51,097 bases of DNA. Origin: Bacteroidota bacterium. GTDB lineage: Bacteria; Bacteroidota; Bacteroidia; Bacteroidales; VadinHA17. The position numbers were made by a program, and so were the translations under genes. The notes beneath the pieces were generated by a model, which saw nothing but the letters and a program-made list of their open reading frames with translations, made no database searches and was not told where the DNA came from. The stretch is from positions 1-51,097 of the forward strand of contig JAEYZD010000199.1 in the NCBI GenBank assembly GCA_023430725.1, written 5' to 3'. Positions 7,483-15,437 of the stretch are shown here, piece after piece. Each line of letters starts with the position of its first letter. Positions within the stretch are counted from its first letter, which is position 1.

Positions 7483-8475
7483 ATGAAAAGAATAGTGATC
7501 ACATCAGTACTTATCGTTGCCTGCCTCCTGCCGTCACTGGCACAGGAGAAGGAACAGAAGCTCAAGGAGCTTGAAAAGCTTGAGGAACAGGCAGAAGAAG
7601 TCACCCCACCCGATACCCTGGCAGTGACAGAGGAAGAGGCAGACACTCTGTTTGAAGAGGTGTGGGATGATACCGCCAGGGTGAAGATCGGAGACATAGT
7701 AACAGTTGAAGAGACAGAAGACGAAACTGTAATCCGGATCGGCAAAAAGTCAGTGAAAATATTTGAAGACGAAGAAGATTTCGAAGTCGACATCTTCGAG
7801 GAAGAATATGAGGAGAGTGATGATCCTGCCGAAAGACGCAAAAGTTTTGACGGACATCTCGGAGGCATTGAATTCGGATACAACAATTTCACTACCGGAA
7901 AATGGCTGAGAAATGAGACTCCCGTGGAAGGCTGGCTGGACCTGAACACGGCCAAATCGACCAGCTTCAACATTGTCGCACCTCCTGTAAACCTCGGTTT
8001 TACCCGCCATTTCGGGCTTGTGACGGCCCTGGGAATCAACTTCAACAACTACAGGTTTGACGGCAACAACACGATAGTTGTCGACGGAGAAGGAATAATC
8101 ACTCCCTCCTTTCCTGCTGATCCGGTAAGGTATGACAAAAGCAAACTGGCAACAGTCTATGGCATATTGCCGGTAATGCTTGAAGTTCAGATTCCCGTCT
8201 CGTACAGCAGCACAATCAACCTGGGGGCAGGGGTAATAGGAGCAGCGAAGCTCGGATCACACACCAAGGTTGTCTATCACAATGACGGGAAGCAGAAGGA
8301 CAAGAACCGTGACGACTTCAATCTCAACGTTCTGAGGTACGGAGTAACTGCCCGTGCCGGGTACGAGATGATCCAGGTATACGGCACCTGCTGGCTCTCA
8401 CCAATGTTCGAGAAGGGAAAGGGTCCCGAACTCTATCCGTTCGAGATTGGGCTGGCGCTTACAATCAACGACTAA
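7483..8475 (+). CDS. Outer-membrane beta-barrel protein with acidic N-terminal extension
   Basis: Protein of 330 residues with a signal peptide (cleavage after about residue 20, SLAQ). Residues about 21-120 are strikingly acidic, with long runs of Glu and Asp (EDEEDFEVDIFEEEYEESDD), and are followed by an aromatic/glycine-rich region that reads as an 8-10 stranded barrel, starting GHLGGIEFGYNNF and ending in a hydrophobic strand. It probably belongs to the PorT/outer-membrane beta-barrel group. It is the third gene of the sigma/anti-sigma operon, 58 bp downstream, so it may be the signal source or a target of that sigma factor; this is inference. Confidence 0.7.
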   Translation: MKRIVITSVLIVACLLPSLAQEKEQKLKELEKLEEQAEEVTPPDTLAVTEEEADTLFEEVWDDTARVKIGDIVTVEETEDETVIRIGKKSVKIFEDEEDFEVDIFEEEYEESDDPAERRKSFDGHLGGIEFGYNNFTTGKWLRNETPVEGWLDLNTAKSTSFNIVAPPVNLGFTRHFGLVTALGINFNNYRFDGNNTIVVDGEGIITPSFPADPVRYDKSKLATVYGILPVMLEVQIPVSYSSTINLGAGVIGAAKLGSHTKVVYHNDGKQKDKNRDDFNLNVLRYGVTARAGYEMIQVYGTCWLSPMFEKGKGPELYPFEIGLALTIND

Positions 8476-8499
8476 AAGACCGGGAGGACTGTTATACGG

Positions 8500-8536
8500 G
8501 GAGAGGGCATTTGCACAGATGCCCTCTCTCTTTTTT
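8500..8536 (+). terminator. Strong intrinsic terminator
   Basis: GAGAGGGCAT (8501-8510) pairs perfectly with ATGCCCTCTC (8519-8528) across an 8-nt loop, followed by a T-rich tract with six consecutive T. It ends the sigma/anti-sigma/outer-membrane operon. Confidence 0.9.
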
Positions 8537-8539
8537 AGT

Positions 8540-8547
8540 TATATTTG
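8540..8547 (+). promoter_or_regulatory. Candidate -7 box for the pepE operon
   Basis: TATATTTG matches the Bacteroidota -7 consensus TAnnTTTG. It lies just after the terminator and about 66 nt before the pepE start. No convincing -33 TTTG at normal spacing, so confidence is limited. Confidence 0.4.
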
Positions 8548-8613
8548 AGCCGTTGAAACAGAGAGCAGTGCGCCGGCATACCGGCCCTGCAGAACCAGAA
8601 AAAATTAAAAGCA

Positions 8614-9333
8614 ATGAGACTACTTCTGATCAGCAATTCAACCAATGCCGGTGAGGCATATCTTGATTATCCCAAGCACAATATCCGGGAATTCCTTGGC
8701 AGCAAAAAGGTGAAGGCATTATTCATCCCCTACGCAGCAGTGACATTCTCATATGATGATTACGAGGCCAAAGTCAGAGCACGCTTCAACGAGGTCGGAC
8801 ATGACGTTGTCTCAATCCACCGTTTCAGTGACCCGGTAAAGGCAATCCTTGAAGCTCCGGCAATTGTTGTCGGCGGCGGAAACACCTGGATGCTGCTGAA
8901 GTGTCTGAGAGACAACAAGCTGATTGCACCGGTCAGGAAGAAGGTACTGTCAGGAACACCCTATATAGGCTGGAGTGCCGGATCAAATGTGACCTGCCCT
9001 ACCATAATGACAACTAATGACATGCCTGTAACAGCCCCTTCATCCTTCAGGGCTTTCGGGCTGATCCCCTTCCAGATAAACCCTCATTACCTCGACGCCA
9101 ATCCCGCAGGTCATGCGGGAGAAACGCGTGAGCAAAGGATCCAGGAGTTCATTGAGGTCAACAGGGAAATCTTCGTGGCGGGGCTTCGCGAAGGCACAAT
9201 GTTCCTTCTCGAGGGGAGGAATCTCTCCCTCATCGGACCGCGCAACTGCCGGATATTCAGGTACGGCACCGAACCGGTGGAGCTGAAACCGGGAGGTGAT
9301 CTCTCCTTCCTGCTTAAAAAGGGCAAAAAGTAA
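8614..9333 (+). CDS. pepE: Dipeptidase E (peptidase E, S51 family)
   Basis: Cytoplasmic serine peptidase that cleaves N-terminal Asp-X dipeptides, 239 residues, the normal size. The nucleophile is Ser121 in the elbow GWSAGSN; Asp136 (TTNDMPV) and His158 (QINPHY) complete the family triad, with a VVGGGNTW strand-turn typical of the glutaminase-like fold. First gene of a tight plus-strand operon with the AsmA-like, kinase and U32 genes (gaps of 21, 3 and 15 bp). Confidence 0.95.
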   Translation: MRLLLISNSTNAGEAYLDYPKHNIREFLGSKKVKALFIPYAAVTFSYDDYEAKVRARFNEVGHDVVSIHRFSDPVKAILEAPAIVVGGGNTWMLLKCLRDNKLIAPVRKKVLSGTPYIGWSAGSNVTCPTIMTTNDMPVTAPSSFRAFGLIPFQINPHYLDANPAGHAGETREQRIQEFIEVNREIFVAGLREGTMFLLEGRNLSLIGPRNCRIFRYGTEPVELKPGGDLSFLLKKGKK

Positions 9334-9354
9334 ACTACCACGCCTTACGGGGCA

Positions 9355-11973
9355 ATGAGACTGGTAAAGAAAATAGCGTTGATTACCGGTGGCCTGCTGC
9401 TGCTGGTCATACTGCTGCCCGGACTCTATGCCGTCATGAGGCAGGAGAAGGTCACTGCAGCCATTATCCGGAAAGTAAATGAAAGTGTCGATACCAGGAT
9501 CTCTTACGGCGGAGTGCGTCTTACAATCTTTGAATCATTTCCAAACATCACGGTAAGATTCAGCGACCTGCTTGTTGAACCGTCGCCATTCTACGATAAA
9601 ACACAGTTCAGGCAGGAGGATACCGATACACTTCTTTTTACCTCATCTCTTTCGCTCACAGTGTCTATGCCCTCGCTGCTTACAGGAACAGTTGCAGTGA
9701 AATCAATCACTGCAAGGGACGGTGAAGTGAACCTGCTGACCGACAGGAGAGGTGACATCAATTTCAGGGTCATCCCGGACAAGAAGGGGGACGGAAAGAA
9801 TGTGAGGCTCAAGAACATCAGCGCGGTCAATATAAGGGCTGTCTATAATGATCACAGCTCTGATATGCGGATATCAGGAACCGTCGGAGAGGCAACCCTT
9901 GGAGGGGAACTCTTCCGGACCGGAATCTACCTGAATACAATACTGAATGCTCAGATAGACAGCCTGAGTCTTAACGGCAATACAATCCGGGGCTTCCCGG
10001 TTGAAGCCGGGGTCAAACTCCGGAAATCGGCCAGCTCACTGTCGGTTGCCAGGGGCTCCCTCACGGTGGCTGATCTGAGGTTTGACATCAGCGGAAACAT
10101 AAACTATTCGGCTTCGACTCTCAATCTCGCCATTGACGGACGGAAGATCAGCATTGCATCACTGATATCCCGTCTCCCTGAAAAATGGAAAAACTATACC
10201 GGTACCTTTTCCCCGGCCGGGATACTTGATATTAAGTGCAGTATAACAGGACCTTACGGTGAAGCAGGTAAACCTCATATTGAGCTGGGTTACGGCCTGA
10301 CAAACGGGAAGATGAGTCATTCAGCCACGGGATTCAAGGTGAACAACCTGGAGTTCAGGGGTGAAATCAGCAACGGAGACCACAATTCGGCCGAAACTTT
10401 CCGGGTTACGGTTGATAACCTCAGTGCCCAGTACGGTTCAGCCTCTGTAAAGGGTTCATTCATGCTGAACAATCTCAGGAGGCCGCACATAACCCTGGCC
10501 CTCAGCGGTGATCTCGATTTTGATGACCTGAGCCGGATCTTCAGGTCAGGTTACATCAGGGACCAGACCGGCCTCGTCTCCGGGAGCATCCGGATGGCCG
10601 GAACGGTACCGGACAGCATCGGCATAGCATCGGCTCTTCCCTATCTCAAACCTGAAGTTTCACTCTTGTTTCGGGAGTTCGGGGCTACTGTTGCTGACCG
10701 GGCATTCTCATTCTCAGGGGTTAACGGAGCGCTCAGCATAAACAATGACCTCGTTGCAGAAAACCTGTCGCTGACAATCAGAGACCAGCGCTTCACCCTT
10801 AATACAGTAATGAAGAACTTTATCCCGTGGCTTGCCGGCAGCAGTGTACAGCCGATGATTACGGGCGATATACATGCTGACAGGCTGGTAACCTCATCCT
10901 TCGCACGTGAGAAAGAGAAGAAGAGCGATATTGATACCCTGGGCAGTGAACGCAAACAGGCGGACCTGTTTCCGGAAGAGATCACCGCAAATATCAGGTT
11001 GAGGGCTGATAGCCTTATTGTCAATAAGTTCCGGGCTTCAAACTTTACTGCCAGGCTGATCTACAAACCATATGTAATAACATTTGAGGAGGCCAGAGCC
11101 GAAGGACTTGACGGATTCATCGCCGGCGAATTCATGCTGGGGCGGCAGAAGGAGGGAGGATATATCTCCAGGGTCCGGCTGGATGTGAATGAAATTGACA
11201 TCAACAAGGCCTTCACTGCCTTTGACAACTTCGGACAGGACTTCATTGTAAGCGATAACCTTCAGGGCAGGCTCACCGGCAATGTGACAGTCCTCTCTCC
11301 TCATGACGGCAACTACAGGATTATGCGCAAGGCCATCGCTGGAGAGGCTCACCTGGTCATCAGCGAAGGAAAACTTATCAGCTTCGCCCCTGCGGAGAGC
11401 CTCTCCTCATACCTTGACATGAGTGAACTCAAAAACATCAGCTTCTCGAGGCTGGAAAATGATCTGTTCATTAACAACGGCACGGTTTCAATACCCAAGA
11501 TGCTGATAAACTCGTCGGCGGTCAATTTCACTGTTTACGGCACCCACGGCTTTGACGGAGACTACGCATATCATGTACGGCTCCTGCTCTCGGAGGTCAT
11601 GAGCCGCAAGGCCAGGGAACGCAACAGGGATGTCAGCTCCTTCGGACAGGTGAAGGTGGACGGCAGTGGAAAGGCTACAGTGCCGCTAAAGATAGAATGT
11701 ATAAACGGCAAGACAGATGTCAGTTATGATTTCGGTCAGGCTCAGGAAAACATAAAGAGTGACATAGCCGTCGAGAAGCAGACGCTGAAGGGAATACTCA
11801 ACGAGGAGTACGGCTGGTATGAGACTGACACCGCCCGTATCAGGCCGGCGGAGAGCAAGCCGAGGTTCAGTGTCACCTGGGAGGAAGGCAAGGAGCAGAC
11901 GGAGGTAACTGAGACCCCACGGGAAGAGGTAAAGGAGAGCCCGATAAGGATCCTTCTCAAAAAGAAAAAATAG
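9355..11973 (+). CDS. AsmA-like family protein (inner-membrane-anchored, periplasmic)
   Basis: Large protein of 872 residues. One N-terminal membrane helix (about residues 6-27) is followed by the AsmA N-terminal pattern (KVNESVDTRISYGGVRLTIF, ESFPNITVRFSDLLVEPSPF) and long repeating beta-strand groove segments, with an AsmA C-terminal region at about 540-780. AsmA-like proteins span the periplasm and are linked to phospholipid transport to the outer membrane. A charged tail ends in LLKKKK. The start of the downstream kinase gene lies 3 bp past the stop, so the genes are co-translated. Confidence 0.88.
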   Translation: MRLVKKIALITGGLLLLVILLPGLYAVMRQEKVTAAIIRKVNESVDTRISYGGVRLTIFESFPNITVRFSDLLVEPSPFYDKTQFRQEDTDTLLFTSSLSLTVSMPSLLTGTVAVKSITARDGEVNLLTDRRGDINFRVIPDKKGDGKNVRLKNISAVNIRAVYNDHSSDMRISGTVGEATLGGELFRTGIYLNTILNAQIDSLSLNGNTIRGFPVEAGVKLRKSASSLSVARGSLTVADLRFDISGNINYSASTLNLAIDGRKISIASLISRLPEKWKNYTGTFSPAGILDIKCSITGPYGEAGKPHIELGYGLTNGKMSHSATGFKVNNLEFRGEISNGDHNSAETFRVTVDNLSAQYGSASVKGSFMLNNLRRPHITLALSGDLDFDDLSRIFRSGYIRDQTGLVSGSIRMAGTVPDSIGIASALPYLKPEVSLLFREFGATVADRAFSFSGVNGALSINNDLVAENLSLTIRDQRFTLNTVMKNFIPWLAGSSVQPMITGDIHADRLVTSSFAREKEKKSDIDTLGSERKQADLFPEEITANIRLRADSLIVNKFRASNFTARLIYKPYVITFEEARAEGLDGFIAGEFMLGRQKEGGYISRVRLDVNEIDINKAFTAFDNFGQDFIVSDNLQGRLTGNVTVLSPHDGNYRIMRKAIAGEAHLVISEGKLISFAPAESLSSYLDMSELKNISFSRLENDLFINNGTVSIPKMLINSSAVNFTVYGTHGFDGDYAYHVRLLLSEVMSRKARERNRDVSSFGQVKVDGSGKATVPLKIECINGKTDVSYDFGQAQENIKSDIAVEKQTLKGILNEEYGWYETDTARIRPAESKPRFSVTWEEGKEQTEVTETPREEVKESPIRILLKKKK

Positions 11974-11976
11974 CCA

Positions 11977-13122
11977 ATGGACATTTACCGAAAACGACTC
12001 CTATGGAAGGTGCTCCTGCTCATCTTTGCCGTTGTAATAGGCCTGGGTTCGCTCTTTTACACACATGATCTTGTTGACCGCCTCAAGGAGGAAGAGCGAA
12101 AGAAAGCCGAGCAGTGGGCTGAGGCTACACGGAGACTTGTGACATCGGATGACTTTGAGTTCCTGTTCCGGATTATAGAGGACAACACCACGGTTCCTGT
12201 AATTCTTATTGACGAGGAGGAGAGCATCCTGTCTCACAGGAATCTCCCGCCCGCACTTGCCACTGACACCCTTGCGCTGGTCCGTGAGCTGAAGCGGATG
12301 GCGAAGAGGAACGAACCGATCTTCATAGAGTTACCCAACGGAATTGTAAACCACCTTTATTACCGTGAGAGCACACTGCTGCGGCAGTTGCGGATTTATC
12401 CCTACGTTCAGATTGCGGTTATTCTGCTCTTCATACTCGTAGCCTATGTGGCATTCAGCGCTTCGCGCATGGCGGAACAGAACCAGGTATGGGTGGGTCT
12501 CTCAAGGGAGACCGCTCATCAGCTTGGAACACCGACATCCTCATTGTCAGCCTGGAGTGAGATAATCAGCAGCCGGTATCCGGGTACGGACATTGCCGAG
12601 GAGTTGTCGGCTGACGTTGAGCGGCTCAGCCGCGTGGCGGAGCGGTTTTCCCTCATAGGTTCGAAACCGAAACTGCTGTCTGACAACCTTCCCTCCCTGG
12701 CGGAAGATGCTGCTGCCTACCTGAGAAAAAGGATAGCCTCAACAATTGATCTCAGGGTCAGAAATGAAACCGCGGGATGTACATCCATCCCCTTTAATCC
12801 CATCCTGCTGGGATGGGTCATAGAGAACCTTGTAAAAAATTCTGCCGATGCAATGAAAGGCAGCGGAGAGATTACAATCAGGCTTACTGAAAGCGCCACC
12901 GAAGCTTACGTAGACGTGGAAGACACAGGGAAAGGGATTCCGAGAAAGGATTTCAAAACGATTTTCAAACCCGGTTATACAACCAGGGAGCGAGGCTGGG
13001 GCCTTGGCCTTTCTCTTTCCAAGAGGATTGTTGAAGAGTACCATAAGGGAAAGATATTTGTGCTTCGTTCGGAGCCCGGTCACGGAAGCTGCATGCGGAT
13101 AATACTTAAGAAAGGGAAGTGA
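11977..13122 (+). CDS. Sensor histidine kinase (orphan)
   Basis: Membrane sensor kinase of 381 residues. Membrane helices at about 9-29 and 140-160 bracket a short periplasmic domain of about 110 residues. No HAMP domain is evident. The H-box is ETAHQLGTPTSSL with phosphoacceptor His181; the N-box ENLVKNSADAM, G1 box DTGKGI and G2 box GWGLGLSLS are all intact, so the protein should be an active kinase. No response regulator gene is adjacent; partners must be elsewhere. It shares an operon with pepE, the AsmA-like gene and the U32 gene. Confidence 0.92.
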   Translation: MDIYRKRLLWKVLLLIFAVVIGLGSLFYTHDLVDRLKEEERKKAEQWAEATRRLVTSDDFEFLFRIIEDNTTVPVILIDEEESILSHRNLPPALATDTLALVRELKRMAKRNEPIFIELPNGIVNHLYYRESTLLRQLRIYPYVQIAVILLFILVAYVAFSASRMAEQNQVWVGLSRETAHQLGTPTSSLSAWSEIISSRYPGTDIAEELSADVERLSRVAERFSLIGSKPKLLSDNLPSLAEDAAAYLRKRIASTIDLRVRNETAGCTSIPFNPILLGWVIENLVKNSADAMKGSGEITIRLTESATEAYVDVEDTGKGIPRKDFKTIFKPGYTTRERGWGLGLSLSKRIVEEYHKGKIFVLRSEPGHGSCMRIILKKGK

Positions 13123-13137
13123 CAGCCCCTTAACACG

Positions 13138-14397
13138 ATGAATAGAAACGACATAGAGATAATGGCGCCTGCCGGATCTTGGGAGTCATTGCATGCAGCC
13201 ATAAAGGGCGGAGCAGACTCGGTCTATTTCGGTGTGGAGAAGCTGAACATGAGGGCCCGCTCCTCGCATAACTTTACAACTGCGGATCTTCCTGAAATAG
13301 TTGCCTTATGCAGGGCAAACGGGCTTAAGAGTTATCTCACCCTTAACATTGTTGTGTTTGATGATGAGATAAGCGAGATGAAGGAGGTGCTTGCCGCCGC
13401 AGCTGCAGCAGGAATTACTGCCGTCATAGCTACGGACCAGGCCGCCATAATCGCTGCCCGCGATGCCGGCATCGAGGTTCACCTCTCCACTCAGCTGAAT
13501 ATTTCAAACTCCGGGGCGGTCAGGTTTTATTCGGAATGGGCCGATGTGGTGGTTCTCTCACGTGAACTTAACCTGCATCAGGTTAAAATAATACACGATT
13601 TGATCATAAGTGATGATATACGTGGTCCGGGGGGAGAACTCATAAAGCTTGAGATGTTCGTTCACGGTGCGTTGTGCATGGCAGTGTCTGGAAAATGCTA
13701 TTTAAGCCTGCATGAGTACAACGCCTCCGCTAACAGGGGAAACTGCTACCAGACCTGCCGCAGGGGTTACACTGTCAGAGACCGGGAGACAGGTTATGAG
13801 CTCGATATTGACAACCAGTATATCATGTCACCGAAAGATCTCTGCACAATCGGATTCCTTGACCAGCTGATCGGCGCCGGAGCAAGGGTGCTGAAGATTG
13901 AAGGCAGGGCCAGGCCTCCCGAGTATGTTGAAACCGTTGTCAGATGCTACGGCGAAGCTGCGGCAGCTGTTTCCGGCGGCACATTCGGGAAGGAGAAGGT
14001 TGACGGATGGATGAGAGAGCTGCAGACAGTATTCAATCGAGGATTCTGGGACGGGTACTACCTCGGGCAGAGACTTGGAGAGTGGACCGCGTCATACGGT
14101 TCCTCGGCCACCAGGCGTAAGGTGCTGGTCGGAAAGGTAACAAACTACTTTTCAAAGCTGGGGGTAGCGGAGATAAACCTTGAGACAGGCGCTGTCACAG
14201 TTGGAGACGAACTCCTGATAACTGGTCCCACCACGGGTATTGTACGGCATACTGTTAAGGAGCTCAGGGACGGGAACGAAAAGGATGCCCTCACAGTAGC
14301 CAGGGGAGAGTTATGTTCCGTAAGGTTAAGTGAGACAGTGAGACGGTCTGACAAGGTTTTCAGGTGGGTGGAAGCCTCCGATGCCGTGAAGGGTTAG
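13138..14397 (+). CDS. U32 family protein (TrhP/RlhA-type RNA hydroxylation; 'collagenase-like')
   Basis: Protein of 419 residues, similar in size to the short U32 members such as TrhP (YegQ), which is needed for 5-hydroxyuridine formation at tRNA position 34. The start MAPAGSWESLHAAIKGGADSVYFG and the motif VHGALCMAVSGKCYLSLHEY are characteristic. Four cysteines at 180, 187, 203 and 207 form the conserved cluster presumed to hold iron-sulfur. Whether it acts on tRNA (TrhP) or 23S rRNA (RlhA) cannot be decided here. Last gene of the pepE operon; it converges on mnmH with a 2-bp gap. Confidence 0.9.
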   Translation: MNRNDIEIMAPAGSWESLHAAIKGGADSVYFGVEKLNMRARSSHNFTTADLPEIVALCRANGLKSYLTLNIVVFDDEISEMKEVLAAAAAAGITAVIATDQAAIIAARDAGIEVHLSTQLNISNSGAVRFYSEWADVVVLSRELNLHQVKIIHDLIISDDIRGPGGELIKLEMFVHGALCMAVSGKCYLSLHEYNASANRGNCYQTCRRGYTVRDRETGYELDIDNQYIMSPKDLCTIGFLDQLIGAGARVLKIEGRARPPEYVETVVRCYGEAAAAVSGGTFGKEKVDGWMRELQTVFNRGFWDGYYLGQRLGEWTASYGSSATRRKVLVGKVTNYFSKLGVAEINLETGAVTVGDELLITGPTTGIVRHTVKELRDGNEKDALTVARGELCSVRLSETVRRSDKVFRWVEASDAVKG

Positions 14398-14399
14398 TA

Positions 14400-15437
14400 T
14401 TATCTCAGATCCCTGGCTGCCTGCATCACAAGGGCAGCATTTACAGCCACATCATCTGTTTCAGTGTTGATGTATGTAACCTGTCCTTCAGGCCTCTTTG
14501 ACAGGCCATAATGATATGCCTTATCATAGTACTCCAGCGTTATTCTGACAGCTGTCGGGTAATCTCCGTTTCGCAGCGCCTCAACTGCTTCCCGGGTCCT
14601 GTCACCGCCAAGTCTCTTTGAGATCTTCAGTACTGATGCCATTATCTCCTCTGCCGGGAAGGTGGTGTATTCCTCCAGCAGCCTGGGCATGCGGGTTTCG
14701 ATGCTCATCATCAGGGCAATGACCGGTGCGGCCTGCATCCTGTGTGAAAAGCTGTCGGGCATAAAGACAGTTCCGATGTTGCGGCTCTCATCCTCAAGCC
14801 ATACGGGTTCATCCTCGCGCATTGATGCCAGATCATCATATAGAAGGTTCGCGAAGTGTTCTGAGGTGGGCTGCGGAGCCTGGCCCAGTGCACCGAATGC
14901 TGATCCCCTGTGTGAGGCAAGCCCTTCGAGATCTGTCACCTGATTTCCGGCACTCTTCATGTACCTGAGTATTTCGGTTTTGCCACTGCCGGTCAGTCCT
15001 CCCAGTATGATAAATTTCCTCTCCCTGCCCAGGTCGCTGAGTATGTGATTCCTGTAAGCCTTGTATCCGCCCTCGAGCAGTGCTGAATCCAGGCCTCCCC
15101 GGGAAAAGAGCCATGCCATGGCCTCCGAGCGCATCCCTCCACGCCAGCAGTGTACAAGGAGCTTTCCTGCGGAAGAAACATTCAGTGCCTTGCGCAGTTT
15201 GTCAGACATATGGGGAGCGGCAAGATCAATGCCACGGAGGACTGCTGCTGTATTGCCCTCCTTTTTGTATAAAGTACCCACGTCTGCTCTCTGCTCATCA
15301 TCAAACAGGGGGATGTTGACAGCCCCTGGGATATGACCTGTGGCAAACTCCCCGGGAGATCGCACATCCACAACAGGGGTGGCTTTCCTGAGTTCAAGGA
15401 ATTCTTCAGCGGTAAGTTTCCGGGCGACGAAGGCCAT
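14400..15437 (-). CDS. mnmH: tRNA 2-selenouridine synthase
   Basis: MnmH (SelU/YbbB) replaces sulfur with selenium in 2-thiouridine at the wobble position of some tRNAs, via a geranylated intermediate, using selenophosphate. 345 residues: an N-terminal rhodanese domain with the active cysteine Cys97 in VHCWRGGMRS (same position as in E. coli) and a C-terminal P-loop domain GGLTGSGKT at about 146-154. Its start abuts the stop of the degenerate hybrid kinase gene, so they are co-transcribed. selD is not in the window. Confidence 0.95.
   Translation of the reverse strand: MAFVARKLTAEEFLELRKATPVVDVRSPGEFATGHIPGAVNIPLFDDEQRADVGTLYKKEGNTAAVLRGIDLAAPHMSDKLRKALNVSSAGKLLVHCWRGGMRSEAMAWLFSRGGLDSALLEGGYKAYRNHILSDLGRERKFIILGGLTGSGKTEILRYMKSAGNQVTDLEGLASHRGSAFGALGQAPQPTSEHFANLLYDDLASMREDEPVWLEDESRNIGTVFMPDSFSHRMQAAPVIALMMSIETRMPRLLEEYTTFPAEEIMASVLKISKRLGGDRTREAVEALRNGDYPTAVRITLEYYDKAYHYGLSKRPEGQVTYINTETDDVAVNAALVMQAARDLR

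Noticed and set aside
7416..8048. 210-residue Ser-rich minus-strand open frame
   Set aside because: Antisense to the acidic region of the outer-membrane protein; Ser/Thr richness is a reflection of Glu/Asp codons.
10904..10909. CACGTG core within the AsmA-like gene
   Set aside because: Flanking arms do not match parS.
13559..13564. CACGTG core within the U32 gene
   Set aside because: Flanks match only about 11 of 16 parS positions and are not palindromic.
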